Below, in pieces: positions 33,901-38,790 of a stretch of DNA of 64,000 nt (within the stretch, counting starts at the first letter, position 1; every line of letters begins with the position of its first letter). Under the pieces are notes generated by a model, which saw only the letters and a list, made by a program, of their open reading frames with translations, did no database searches and had not been told where the DNA came from. Both the position numbers and the translations under genes were made by a program. The stretch comes from UBA1181 sp045226255. Lineage in GTDB: Bacteria; Bacteroidota; Bacteroidia; Bacteroidales; Paludibacteraceae. Where the stretch lies: NCBI GenBank assembly GCA_045226255.1, contig JBGVCG010000003.1, positions 124,001 through 188,000 of the forward strand, in the 5' to 3' direction.

Positions 33901-36900
33901 GTGTCTGACAATTCGATATTTCTTGGATTGATGTTCTCTTCGATCAGGTTGCGCTTTTTGTCGAGTCTGTTCCAGATTTGGTCTGTCAGTGTCTCGCTTG
34001 AATTGGTGCTGACAACTTGAATGTTCTCCGCCTTTTGACCCTTGCAGACAGGATCTGCATTTATGATGGATAGGGTAGGGATTGGATGGATTGTGATGGT
34101 ATGTTGGCCCGTACCAGGACATCCCATCTCGTTGTATCCAGTCACTTGGAAGGTTTGTGTCGAACCGATAGGCATCACTGTTACGCTGTCCACCTTGCTG
34201 TCGAGACCCGACCAAAGATATCCTTTGTCCTGTGCGCCTCCAGTGGCTTTCAATTTGGCAGTGTCGCCGAAGCAGACATCCCGTCTTCCTGAGATGGTAA
34301 TGGTCGGTTCTTTGAAAACGTGTACCGTCCTAACATTGGAGCCTTCACATCCGTCTTTTGTTCCATAAACGGTGTATTTGATGTCTGTGTCTTGGCTATA
34401 TTGTGCCTTCTCGATCAACGGGTTCGCAACTGTGTCAGTGGAGACGGAAGATACGGTTTTTACCCAGCGGTATGTTTCCGCACCTGCGGCAGTCAGGGAT
34501 ATGTTGCTATTGTTGCATATGTTGGTGTCACCTGCGATGGTGATGGTTGGGAGAGGTTTGATGTAGACGGTCACTTGCGCCATTTTTTCGCATCCATTAG
34601 CGTTTGTTCCCACCACGTAGTAGGTGGTTGGCTCTGTGATGTTTGATACCCGAATGGTGTCATTTCCTCTCCTTGAAGAAATGTCTGTGTAAGCGGTTAG
34701 CTTATTTGAGGCGGTGTCAGTTTTGCTCTTGTACCACCTGCAATTTGACAGGGCAGTGATGTCACCGTTCTCCTCTACGATGTATGCTCTCAGTGTATCG
34801 GTTCCATTTGGACAAACCTTGCCGTTGTAGGCTTCGGCGATGACCCTTGGCAATGGGTTCACGGTCACCGGGACAAACTCCGTGGAGGAACATTTACCCT
34901 TGGTAAGGGTGACTCCGTATGTGGTGGATGTCTTAGGGGATGCTTGCATGGTGGCTGTCGTTGTTCCGCTCGCATCCGTCCATTTGTATCTGAGCACACT
35001 ATCTGCGTTTGTGCTTGTGCCATATACGGTGTTGTCTTTTGCTTTGAGGACGATGCCGTCTCCGTAACATATTGTTGTATTTCCCTCGATCTCAATGTCA
35101 GGAACAAGGTCTTGCTGAACCAATTTCTTTATGGTCGTCTGGCAGGTGACATTGTTATAGTCGTTTTTGACGATTATATGTAATGTGTCGTTTATCGGTT
35201 GAATGTTGTTGGAGTATGGTATTTTGTGGAAGATATGGTCGTTTTCTTCCAATACTTGTGCGGAGTCACCTCCGTAGATGGCGATTCTTACATTTTCACC
35301 CTTACAGATAGGAGCAAGATCTGGAATGTTAGGGTGAGGTATGTCTCTGACCACAATCTGTTTGTCCACGTATGATCTACATCCGTGGATGTTTGTTCCG
35401 TAAATTCGGTACATGTAGTCGTCGCTACCGATCCTTGAAGGCGTTTTGTGTGTGATGGTGATGCTATCCACCTTGTCTCCGGTGCTGGTGGTATCGGTTG
35501 CTCCGATGAGACTTTCTGTTGTGTTGTTACCGTTTCTGGAAAGGCTATACCATTGGTAGCTTTTCCTTTGTGCTTCTCCATCTCCAGCCCCTATGGCATA
35601 GAATGTTGTTGGGTCGTTTACACAGATTTCGTCCGCACCGTTAATCTTCAAGATCGGTTTCTTCATCACGTTGACTTGGATGGAATCCTTGGCGACGCAT
35701 CCGTTGTTGGCTTCCGCAGAGATGTAGTAGAGCGTCGTATCCTGAGGACTCACTGTGTTGTTTACTGTGGTTTTCAGGTCGCTCCATGTCCAATTCTTGA
35801 TGCCGAGTTGAGTCGTCTCGCTTACGGTCAGTTGGGCTTCCTCCGCTTCACAGATATCGACGTATTTTGGCGTGACGTTCATGTTCGAGCCATGGGTAGC
35901 CGATCCCTCTACTATTTTTGCGGAGATGGTAGGCACAGGTTTGGTGGTTACTTCGAAAGATTTCGTATAGTAGCAGTCGTTTTGTGCTCCTGGCTGTAAA
36001 ATTTTGACGTAGAGGTAAGTATGCGTCTTGTTTGGAGTGAAGTCCAATTTCGAGAATTCATATCCTTTGCCAGTCTTTATCGGGCTTGCCTCTTCTGCGC
36101 TTGTTAAAACACCTAATGTCGCTGTCTCATACCATGTGTACGTGTTCTCCGGGTCGCTGTAGTTGGAGATTTGCAGCGTGGTGGATTCTCCGTGACAGAC
36201 TTCAGTCAAACCGTCTATGCTTATGTCCTCTCTAGGCGATACGGTAATATCTTCTGTGTATTCGTCGTGGCAGCCCTTTTTTGTCTCGATTTCCAACGTC
36301 ACTCTCCAACGTCCTTTGTTTGCTTGGGTGTATTGTAGTATATACACGGGAGTGCTGTCCTTCTTCGTCGTCGTTTCTGTGTAGGTAATAGGTTGATCTG
36401 TGGATCCTTCCGGGAGAATTTCGGTGCAGGTCCATTTGTATTCGATAATGCTGTCAGGCTCGATGACGTCTCCATTCTGTTGTTTGACAGGGGTGATGTA
36501 GGATTCGTTTGTGAATCGCACCTCATTGTCGCAGATGATGTCTTTGGAGAATTTTGCGCCAAGTGGGTCTTTCGCCAATTGTACGATACCAAGGATTTTT
36601 GAACAAGCTTGGTCGTCACCACTCATGGTACAAATATAGTCCATGTTCTCTTGGATGGCGGCGCGATCCACGTATGCCACGTTAGGTGCGTTAGGGTCAG
36701 TTTCCAGGGAAACGCCTTCACCTGTTTTCCAATCGTAGAAGGTAAATCCTGTCGGAGCGGTGATGGTGATTCTATTGTTTGCTGGACAGTTGTCCACCAA
36801 CATCTCCATCTTTTTGGTCCATGCGGTGAAGTAGCAGTAAGCGCTGTGACCTCCGGCTGTTGGCTTGAGGTAGGCTCTGTACCTTGTATTACAACCCACT

Positions 36901-38174
36901 TCGTCAGAGGACCATCCGTATTCTCCTGCGACTCCATTTTTGTTGTCGATTATTCTCGATGTTTTGTAGCAGTCCAAATATGGAACGCCATTCTTATAGG
37001 TTACGGTTGTATTGTGGTATAGACGCTTACAATTAGAACACATTGGAAGCTCCAATAAACAATCGTGCACCCATACTTCTATGGTTACGGTATCCCCAAT
37101 GTTTTCTCGCAAATCGTATACATTAGTCGTCCAATCTTTGTAACGTGCTGGGGTTACGTATCTTGAACCGCTGAAGTGGTTACATCCTTCCCGTACGATT
37201 CCCAAGTCCATTTGTGCGTTGTTTAGGCTCGCTTCATATTCACTGCAGACTGGTTTGACGATTGAACCGCTTCCATTCTTTTTAAGGGTGACGGAGACGG
37301 ATGTGGTTGGTCGTTCGTCCGCAATGTGAGCACCTGCTTGGGCTGGTTGAGACGGGTCGTCTGGATCCTCTAGAAAGGCGGCAAATTGGACGTTGAGTAG
37401 GGTGCTGGAATCACTTACAATGTAAGAATACACCATTCTCTCTGCATGGGCACGTCGATAATAACCACGTGGCTCATAACTTGAGTATCTGCACTCCGTT
37501 TTTCCTGATGAACTTCCGATTCTAATCACTTTCTGCCCTGGCTCTAGTCTCGTAGGCATGGTGTAAAACGGGACTTCGACGGGACAGTCTGTTTCGTCCA
37601 ATTTATTGGCGGAATTAGTGTCCCAATAATATTCCCATTCGTAATGTCCTGTGCTACTGTTGTAAACCTGTCTTCTATGTTGATACCATGTTCCTCTATT
37701 TACTCCAGGATCAAGTTCTCGGACTGTGATGATGTCGAATGTTCCTTGCATTCCATTCGCTATTGTGTATTTACCTTTGTTGGGGTAAGTTGTCGAATAT
37801 GGATTGGATTCTCTGTTTCCCAACTCATAACTGAGTTCTGTTCCATATCTAACCCATCCGTCATTGTCTTCATCTCCTATATCTCCCGTTTTCCTAGCTT
37901 CATAACAGTGAAATTTGGATATCTTGTTGACGATTTGCGTCACGTCGAAGTGGTCAGCTCCATAGAACCCATAGTACCTTTTCCAAACGCCCAAAGAATC
38001 ATCTGTAAAGGTTGTGGGGAATCCAGCCACTCCGTCTTCAAAACTTAAGTTCGGAGTGCCTTGGTTGATTGCTCCCCATGCGGGTGCACACATACAGGTG
38101 CTCGCCAACAGAATGGTAAATAATATCTTAATATCCTTAATACACTTCATATACATCGACTTTGTTCCTTCCAT
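12975..38174 (-). CDS. Giant secreted surface protein A: Ig-like modular array with PKD domain and type B T9SS tail
   Basis: A single intact 25.2-kb frame encodes 8,399 residues, about 0.9 MDa. The start at 38174 is supported because the paralogue's start has a similar sequence (CTTATGGAAG). A hydrophobic export signal follows (IKILFTILLASTCMCAPAWGA). Residues about 35-650 are a unique region opening TPNLSFE and WKRYYGFYGADHF. It has several Cys, an NIGDTVTIEVWVHDCLLELPMC segment and a PKD-like part just before the array. Residues 651-8224 are Ig-like modules, 90 by hand count, mean 84 residues. Residues 8225-8300 are PKD-like. About 8305-8399 is a CHU_C/gliding-type tail (APNAFTPNKDKHNEVF, FDRSGRIVF, WGVYGYV). 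The family includes SprB-like adhesins, so a T9SS-exported surface fibre or adhesin is expected. No enzymatic motif is seen. It lies downstream of its paralogue, separated by a terminator. Confidence 0.9.
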   Translation of the reverse strand: MEGTKSMYMKCIKDIKILFTILLASTCMCAPAWGAINQGTPNLSFEDGVAGFPTTFTDDSLGVWKRYYGFYGADHFDVTQIVNKISKFHCYEARKTGDIGDEDNDGWVRYGTELSYELGNRESNPYSTTYPNKGKYTIANGMQGTFDIITVRELDPGVNRGTWYQHRRQVYNSSTGHYEWEYYWDTNSANKLDETDCPVEVPFYTMPTRLEPGQKVIRIGSSSGKTECRYSSYEPRGYYRRAHAERMVYSYIVSDSSTLLNVQFAAFLEDPDDPSQPAQAGAHIADERPTTSVSVTLKKNGSGSIVKPVCSEYEASLNNAQMDLGIVREGCNHFSGSRYVTPARYKDWTTNVYDLRENIGDTVTIEVWVHDCLLELPMCSNCKRLYHNTTVTYKNGVPYLDCYKTSRIIDNKNGVAGEYGWSSDEVGCNTRYRAYLKPTAGGHSAYCYFTAWTKKMEMLVDNCPANNRITITAPTGFTFYDWKTGEGVSLETDPNAPNVAYVDRAAIQENMDYICTMSGDDQACSKILGIVQLAKDPLGAKFSKDIICDNEVRFTNESYITPVKQQNGDVIEPDSIIEYKWTCTEILPEGSTDQPITYTETTTKKDSTPVYILQYTQANKGRWRVTLEIETKKGCHDEYTEDITVSPREDISIDGLTEVCHGESTTLQISNYSDPENTYTWYETATLGVLTSAEEASPIKTGKGYEFSKLDFTPNKTHTYLYVKILQPGAQNDCYYTKSFEVTTKPVPTISAKIVEGSATHGSNMNVTPKYVDICEAEEAQLTVSETTQLGIKNWTWSDLKTTVNNTVSPQDTTLYYISAEANNGCVAKDSIQVNVMKKPILKINGADEICVNDPTTFYAIGAGDGEAQRKSYQWYSLSRNGNNTTESLIGATDTTSTGDKVDSITITHKTPSRIGSDDYMYRIYGTNIHGCRSYVDKQIVVRDIPHPNIPDLAPICKGENVRIAIYGGDSAQVLEENDHIFHKIPYSNNIQPINDTLHIIVKNDYNNVTCQTTIKKLVQQDLVPDIEIEGNTTICYGDGIVLKAKDNTVYGTSTNADSVLRYKWTDASGTTTATMQASPKTSTTYGVTLTKGKCSSTEFVPVTVNPLPRVIAEAYNGKVCPNGTDTLRAYIVEENGDITALSNCRWYKSKTDTASNKLTAYTDISSRRGNDTIRVSNITEPTTYYVVGTNANGCEKMAQVTVYIKPLPTITIAGDTNICNNSNISLTAAGAETYRWVKTVSSVSTDTVANPLIEKAQYSQDTDIKYTVYGTKDGCEGSNVRTVHVFKEPTITISGRRDVCFGDTAKLKATGGAQDKGYLWSGLDSKVDSVTVMPIGSTQTFQVTGYNEMGCPGTGQHTITIHPIPTLSIINADPVCKGQKAENIQVVSTNSSETLTDQIWNRLDKKRNLIEENINPRNIELSDTTIFQVSAKNSYGCPATTEATIIVYPKPQINVVAPNVCEGEEIVATVDGAATYNWYEGNGASATLTNQTGTKYTKTVQGITSYMFRVIGLENGCSSDPIDTFVQIKAKPTFSIVGDTAYCENDTMRLHVEGISNAQNHLWSTGDTTSSIEKPALMDIRSITLTITNTEGCTNDRTRGIIVKRKPSITIESSHNAVCKGDSVEMTAIYTKDAQSNSLRYQWAKKEKGAADYSSVSRAFNSRRYNIQNDSINPTINETTTFRVEGTEVHNYQLSNSGGYLTCVSSAEKTIVANPIPDVDIMGDTLVCKGLMTNFIAYNKNNNAIIKSWEWESSNFSQGETHNQSYTSSGSVTGRTKYIATAKTVDECTGSDSIIINIYPESKFTIAAEKDYTCENDSFKISAVPDAGNPTGMRYTYQWSPQGGKGETAKGLIYENTQFSLQITDSAGCETEATKTIEFKKLPKLALSANEICEGQTVTINASADEVMDSIQWEWSGKTAIHNLTNQSDRRNDQLDTVIIRQSTTFSVTGTDLNGCVSQPEIIVVDPLMAPDLSITGVNKACAGSNVDLIGATSSEYTIKWYQYNNGADTVGAEITKLTNSAAADTVTSKNGVLSFESIKTGTHKFIAIISNGSCDTRKSHTIVVTENPTVTLLTETGADIWESKETVEICAGDSINVKTQDCTNGTGASSLSYAWNTSSTASCKTTLKPDNDMTCIVTVTDEAQCTGRDTLEITVNNNPILTINGKSGGDTTVCAGSNNAQQVSLVAGNGGGSDYTWNEGRIIGTGTNKSEASITVTKDTIITVEGTSLKGCPGTTTYTIKTSPYPVFVTRDTTACIGDYATVKVMEGDADTYEWFWVENGQQKSAKGTNHTAILNAATKNYKLVATKGGCKSDSTAVTVTGYRKPELTVSPNQEICFGQTITLQAGNADSLIVWTKGNGLTDKQNGEASVTPNATGTHKYTVIGYNKLGGCHSDSTVTVTVKAIPSFIVTGDKTICSGNPLTLTAENKNTSDNSVTFNWEWKIGNETKTENNKTTISPTFTNGGTENTTVAINVIASNNIGCTDTVKHIVTVKPSPSFNVPAINVCEGSDAIVTIDGVTSIYWDFDQKTTGSSRVLLNDSIESHKNGKGFAIIGYKNGCGKADTIKDIHINDKPTITFNTSNNITSIGGKDDEGKICLSNATQETVTITANPINNVTWKWNGSINSNTFTPVINATGEMTYTAHATDTITKCESTKQYKLNVLGIPIVRVSDDGGNFYTRNGEGNICEYDSLVLKAKTDGETNESNISYTWEADSNELPTANGKSYTINKSQLTSGTKKITITGINSDQCEGTAQYTLTVKPTPNPQFTLPDRCAGENMTVSISNPERNTRYDWGWGGDNNAENSVSNADHVTQQLHEATIFTVTATNNGCKKDTQITVPVRENPNFVLTPDSISICKNGSHDVNIKVTSAEPYSYAMEGENISSTTAHTFHVHTDKNKSYAITAQKKYSNNLTCRTTKNAVVTVIPNPKPNILSEGAPCVGNTVKWSAIGQNGSSYVWHIGNETYRENGPHTYNNSDIIFSVGGQGNSEISVTITPEFPDITVWVEEYPAHSTEGTTCIGESDRKTLSKEKKPNITTADSTRCKGDGRKTINLTGAKIYRWLNSDGTAYATGSSYTEELTATKTYRVEGTDGNCVDTADITVWVNELPTVLIDAIEGRRCIGDSVTIKAKAQSPSNVHEMNNAGQGFTYVWDNNTSYDDDSLKVGITTTLSQKHTVKVIDNRTGCVDTKDTTITGISLPNVTISGDNSVCIDTSVILTARTSNKTIEKYDWEVWIGATQLGNNEFETSSAPGNTITVNHVNTTTVNLPYAFVAKATDNDKCVGISDTFYVNNKPDPTLSIRDVEVCKGDLATIKINESDKADYYIWPDGSQGGSQWISNSEIGGATTFKLSAVLNDCKKDTSIVVTPFELPTLNLKVENEGNDISNNPIVCSNNNNILISGIIGFANGNETDYKWKWKNIDNTTKILNVSPDKKTSYTLDLTDGKGCRQSSSVTVDIKNPEQIQIEGPDFICEGLDDAYTLSGLTNSMYEVSFNEGQSAQATLGYTTGSNQVYIRGIKGDVTLSVTGIGGNGCKCDTVKKTIRMTPKPQIQLAVSPNDTVCSGTDVKMSAHVDQGISVKWATLQLGYLDNNQKMINTTGSDITEEFSVVATSTDGCVNDSTVKITVHPLPTLTVEGKNVCYGSDTVLVASISGNNNNPTYLWEGENIDGRKDKDSIHVKNIKSDANYKVTATDDNKCQKDTTVKVNVYSNPIVSIKRDIDGTDDKKICKGDLLSLTEQNQASSEYRHDWYAVGTAGNEMIGNNQTLSNVRIDQDSTFRVIVFRTYSLYNLTCKDSADYTIEKKDAPRFTVVPDTVCFGTNAKVYIDQSTATSGVTYNWKGKKSTESVFSERQSGSSSLIIPNMTATDSIKVTGTKESCMHDTTVAVLVHALPNITGLTPATICIGQDTSFTASITFDKTYNSGNALAATNGYDWKASKDANSITGSETISDRQVKVNISPKQTGERGYTLIVTDQNGCVNSDTAILTVSAKPKINISGVTYVCPNSPTTLTVDNASAYEHITWYAKDTTTIVGNGSSFTPAIKEKDTTFFVRVNEGSTDGKHCVETKEVTIRVKPMPKITFNGIKTICKGASTRITLIGNSGGTYKWLDGAASLGGASDVNLGPTATTTYKVEAISDGCSKIESVTITVNPLPNVLINGKKENDTTVCLGSMLTLTSGGNAESYQWSNRSTDQTYTPTALTNTNYWLLGTSDKGCKDTARFNVKVKELPIVKTTGDIYACKGSNVNLSVEDPDDAPTRYTWTLGNTTISTSHEATIQNVSTTNTYTVTKIEYHTEGFTCENTATQKVIVKENPAVTMSPDTSVCENDHITLTATSPSSTFTWKDVNSTNSSINVQIKSDTTFYVTAKKNGCETTDSVKIKKLELPKLKAEVITKANDDTICYNTKAKLVAKASRQSAAAPGSTISFTYAWEMRNIDAVINPGDTAMSLPLTNTMSTYKFPVKVTDERGCVGRDTAKVNVKALPSISIDGKKYICKGKEETYTAIASNGKTPYSYRWIEGNDTVQNETSNTHKVMMDATQKTIKAHVITDRGCENTSAPFTITQWELPVLSIIGDSILCSGESTIIRVSGAGSDPSNYVWNGRGLSNNATGLSQSINPPYTSFTSGNNIFPYTIKGIDKNKCESDTTFHIRINPRPSVILSSEKDICEKQTIDLKAQTGITSHDIKYEWNTNETSTNKLGGDTITVNPTQSTTYRVVTTDMETQCTDTAEKLIEVHKLPIIELEANAIACQGSEVNITASHRGINGTATYTWEDSIAASNVWSAINASQVDGNKAKINISDKDVMVRVEVAYNATNQLVCRDTVSKLIAVRDTPNVTISYEDSLCYGGTQIYKVKADASQGNETADFYIWPGTTNMTSIAQYIEDTVREVGTYMDTVKAFNRYTQSTTSILCEQTIPIEFKVNPTPEVKVDGPAFVCTGETVELTASDTSAYKNIINAVWEKGGVTINTGDMTISESPTKDELYKVTLTNNLNCSATGQYSLSAHTKPRILPKGDTVYCKGATSNVYVNGNNLIYIEWKNKNTNHTIKHGDSTSSTLLREEDLHLKVKIEGDSTYSVVAYNNQFCKAEGEVAITKKDNPNVDLSGPDTICKGSDAVLTASGATTYVWEGLANTRSTYTEKGLTQSKRFIVTGTTDGCSSSDTMTVFIWDRPTITVFEGTKADTAVCFRDSIVLTAQKKNGADISTYEWQGFTGGNASISVTANNEQKYIVYGTDIHGCMDTADITVKVNPLPKFDFSYPAKMCDGKDSVLVANKADLAYLWGAIGDGVTHSFANNAGNTTERITLSDTTTYYALAKDGNGCVSDTVKHKILWKPNPRIKISTDSAVCYGSPVALTAEDTVSGSIYQTSFKWLDSHRNVLKENGNNYSSDLLKSATTFTIIGEKEGCRSEVDTTIRIWDLPDVIITDAETQRSDTAQACKDGEVKLIVTVKDAPTPYTYKWDDRSTSPATNNDKDTTLISPKNEGERHVVLVTDHHGCQNRDTIPIHINPLPSFEVNGVADVCSDTTNKLYTTPITIGYPLSYNWYGYVKDSGRDTIITWTENGVQYTSIDKDTIFLPIGADTVLKVRGSYRINEITCYNTKTFEVKAKRTPEIKIKTNDTTICMGDVVTLVVTGNSSRYDWTNDRGDSLNSKKIGQFEMVDTVWQETRYIVEGELDGCKKQDYVTVKVYDLPGIKIQTNTPSICYGDSVVLKAVSTEATTYHWKITGNQSLLGSDSASLHESPRLTTSYTVLATSTATTCENSDTFEVQVNELPTFSLSADPLVCEGENAIVTAKPDDEGARLSYHWSDNKNGAFEDVNIHEFETDSVGTPATLSFTVWAQDSLGCKNKESISVQTKLFPLAKIDYPDSICKGNQATMTGKNVAATYAWYTVSGTDSTLLSNATSYTTQAPAFKNGITNEAYFVSKVTMQGCTRDTGFLVSTWKMPEIKINREPSYTICEAFTDTLVATGSDIPLVSPNQVYKWENNAYSHIDSFEIAPTDKTTYHLAGKDSHGCENFDSVTVNLEKRPVFRLESNPSVCANDTTIGWIEVKAISSQNLKYTWRTPSGADVQIYEGKSLSSRHAATYQSGWLPLTKDTTLYVTAKSNTDEGMKGCEEIESLTILADQYPIIDTVKNVDTVCIGSSAYIQVSTNIPSTLVWSNGSTNNFIQEIINENKSKFTVTATSEKGGCESHMDFTVNVWELPTIQPIDTAICYNDSIKLTAVCTKTDPSTSPSEVTYLWNSASHEGATYTTPQLTSATTYIIKVEDKHKCVSTGRANVGINPLPEFSLNLLDPICRGGDAKIIGDDINLRYNWNHDADADNYGNVGYSRINPFILHNVNPTGTDTTLTVWAKDKHGCVSNRDITIHVKEYPVLAFRMDTNYVCYGEEKLIYVSGANDGYTWTVNNETSDTKNNYFRLMDVKEEQHIYVTGITNGCETPIDTVIHVWALPNIKIEASKNRLCLNDSVRLRGTNGKSGNYKWIFNGSREDSTDVKVRKIGKNTYSLFGKDENGCSNTDSISILVDTLPIIHIDGNDSICVGGIAELTARGAETYVWSNKDNSDIARGKNYSPTINSDTTYTVTGTDGNGCVGSTDIEMTAKAYPVITHHTSTGKDSVCTGNKLTIYINGAENYSWLNENNTDNYITQEFTAPKTFTVEGTTKGCTTTKEINIGLWKLPKPQLDAPEAICFNKEAEISISHNDTQAGRENMPISVKWRHNGSTDYEITDSPSADRWYYATSTDTNGCRNIDSIFVKVNPLPTDLTINGEQAICKDSMVTLQASSKSFDIVRYAWHTQEDGSDTTAYDKHTDQIDLVVTEGMTIYVTATDKNTCQYTTSHKVIAKDHPVLMPNAAPYVCDGSRSTISVRGATEYIWDDGSTNSYRTVEIVSDTIFTVKGMANGCESTTDTIKIGKWTLPTISIATQDNSAFEICYGQESLTMIAQGGVPTGYIWNTRDTSAKITVSPLNTTRYEVMGTDEHGCQNKADTIVTVHPLPTISIEGDATMCENDTITLKANIGDEGAVESYLWNTNLAEWANMEVKKDSQYIELPITTDTHFEVIVTDTFKCWNKAYKDVKMKEYPVLTFPSPNPNYVCLGNTATISVEGANSYVWEDGTTQRSFITSPSKDSTYVVAGTTNGCTTIDSVTIYVKALPIITIEGDGKGENKDSICYSDEINLTASGAGNNAQYSWNTGITNDLLTVSPLSTTSYTVVGTDEFGCAKDTTFTVGVIPLPSFEIKGQELICQNDTNKIWIEYEDKSLKFEWGGNYEMDGDTIYPKVENNESYLVTATDPYLCSKTKSLAVKVKPYPELDDDAVKEVCTGSPVKITVTGATEYLWTGDAVGNTFTDIPTQDTVYYVYGTTNGCTTYKEYPITLLPLPIINITGKTHDLCSGQTMPLTADGAKSYIWSTGKASNRIDIRPTSTTEYVVVGTDYKGCEGTDTFLVNVRPLPQISIDGDYSVCEGKDAKLFVVPSGNTSPLKTYIWKYDGNDIGDQDTIYTEINTTQSINLRVIDIYECEATANTTVKSKPYPKLVVPENDTVCNERTITLTVAGANAYEWQDNGYPIVNDANTLTKEMKAIGSQQFKVRGTTDGCTSDWYDMNVEVVDHPIVTINSDDAVCINDFINLTASGIRNGTYIWSEGSQGESIKIKPMATTTYSVIGYDKYGCEGTAEKKITVNFPPEISIDGPKDVCLDDGDVNLTVINNSNDILTYTWDNGSTAQSRRDHITTSTPYWVKAKDRNGCESYAERTVSVTKNPSITLTGNTHVCEDEQIVISAFGTATSYLWSNGTEVNQLNTLAVFNDETAQGNTSTRRFRVYGTLNGCESHVDTTVVIYKKPQLTYEGNTTLCQGEKLEITGYGARLYSWSNGVNTQTLVARPNNNTRYTLIGIGDNECRSAVDIPVTVFRQPEFTISGDRQACRGSSAKLQADGTGITYRWGFGNDDCEDAESGNGASIAVPVVGAETQVFVRAIDINNCTATKTTKIKTLEPPTLTCNGNTEVCAGESVNLTAQGASSYYWIMGGDTTRGMNFSFRPKENTTINLHGTLGECSSNMDVYVHAKPAPNVTITGKDTICKGEEVELIARGALRFFWSTADSTNSITKRLQNSMTYTVKGIGYNECSAIASKTVHVNQLPSVRMFVKKDGCPESETKVDLTARGAKYYTWSSQPAITEIVTSMEDTILGAVISQPTKIILHGVDENECHSTDTAFVEPVPYEPIQFKVSPGVIEHDNPVISMNGFYPPEALWYWDPGDNSETINRMNANYTYPHAGLVDSFIVNVRAVDKHGCEYHGDTTIYIWKDFWAPNAFTPNKDKHNEVFRFRGTEFMTEFNFVIFDRSGRIVFTGTDKDAAWDGTCDGKECGWGVYGYVVHYKSTFRGLNKGGERRGTVTLIR
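12978..13262 (-). other. Type B T9SS C-terminal sorting domain of giant A
   Basis: The last 95 or so residues show NAFTPNKDKHNE, FRFRGTEFMTEFNFVIFDRSGR, WDGTCDGKECGWGVYGY and end GERRGTVTLIR. This is the gliding-motility C-terminal (CHU_C) pattern. The tail of giant B is nearly the same, so both should use the same secretion route. In the family, this kind of tail directs export by T9SS and often needs a PorP/SprF-type partner. Confidence 0.88.
13503..36224 (-). repeat. Array of about 90 Ig-like modules in a three-module cycle (giant A)
   Basis: Protein-level tandem repeat, residues 651-8224. A typical module reads: short strand, (I/V)C-x-G/N, hydrophobic strand, YxW with a following polar turn, a TT-x-Y-x-V-x-GT strand, a GC, then a last strand ending in PLP, KPYP or WxLP. 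Modules are strongly diverged from each other, and no long identical DNA repeats were seen. Three kinds alternate. Type a ends with a GTD-x-x-GC strand and PLP. Type b often ends KPYP or KEYP. Type c has a shorter GTTNGC-like strand and ends WxLP or PLP. In my count, type c falls at positions 7, 10, 16, 19 and so on to 88, one module in three over nearly the whole array. Module borders are by eye. Confidence 0.85.
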
Positions 38175-38256
38175 AAGCAGTTATTTCTTAGCGGTCTACC
38201 TTGTAGTCTTTCCACTATAGTTCAATATGCTAAATTAAGTTAAAGTTTTCATTTCG

Positions 38257-38288
38257 CCAATAAATTCTTCCGTTATTTTATTGGCAAA
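38257..38288 (-). promoter_or_regulatory. Inverted repeat and weak promoter candidate for giant A
   Basis: An 8-bp inverted repeat, CCAATAAA (38257-38264) and TTTATTGG (38277-38284), may be an operator. Minus-strand TTTG at 38285-38288 lies 19 bases from a degenerate -7 (ATTTATTG, 38258-38265). An alternative, TAGACTTTG at 38285-38293, has one extra base against TAnnTTTG and no -33. Neither is strong. The start codon is about 83 bases further on. Confidence 0.25.
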
Positions 38289-38412
38289 GTCTATTTATTG
38301 TGTGCATTTTGTGTTGTTTTTTATTTTTATTTTGCTATGTGTGTATTCCTTTGCACTAGATTCATTTGTGATCGAAGTGAGATCGCCATGAAAATAAAGT
38401 GTTGTAATGCAT

Positions 38413-38448
38413 AAACGACGGTTACCGATTGCTCGATAACCGTCGTTT
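38413..38448 (-). terminator. Terminator of the upstream giant gene
   Basis: Long inverted repeat with about 16-bp arms (AAACGACGGTTACCGA against TCGATAACCGTCGTTT, one mismatch) and a 4-base loop. It lies 53 bases after the stop of giant B. It should separate transcription of the two giant genes. Confidence 0.8.
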
Positions 38449-38500
38449 TGTGTGTAGATGGAGAAGGAACCTTAAGGAAGCGTTCCTACGAGGAATTTGC

Positions 38501-38790
38501 TTATCGTATCAACGTTACAGTGCCTCGTCTCTCTCCGGTCTTGTCGATGCCCTTGAAGATGCTCTTGTACTCAACGATATAACCGTATACACCCCATCCG
38601 CATTTCTCTCCTTCTAGGTCTCGTCCGTCCCATTCTCCGTTTCTGTCGTCCGATTCGAAGACGATGCGTCCTGTACGGTCGAAGATGCGCCAGTGGAACT
38701 CTGTCATGAATTCAGTGCCCTTGAACTTGAAGTTGTCGTTCATGCCATCCTCGTTCGGTGTGAAGGCATTTGGTACCCAGAAGTCTTTCC
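38501..38790 (-). other. Type B T9SS C-terminal sorting domain of giant B
   Basis: Last 96 or so residues: NAFTPNEDGMNDNFKF, FKGTEFMTEFHWRIFDRTGR, WDGRDLEGEKCGWGVYGY, ending GERRGTVTLIR. It is nearly the same as in giant A and matches the CHU_C/gliding-motility tail; it is preceded by a PKD-like domain (DSFIVTVRATDKNGC). Confidence 0.88.

Larger units (their letters stand above)
38175..38500. other. Intergenic region between the two giant genes
   Basis: 326 bases, AT-rich, with no gene on either strand. It holds the terminator of giant B (38413-38448) and the presumed promoter area of giant A (38257-38288). The rest shows no further structure that I can support. Confidence 0.7.
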
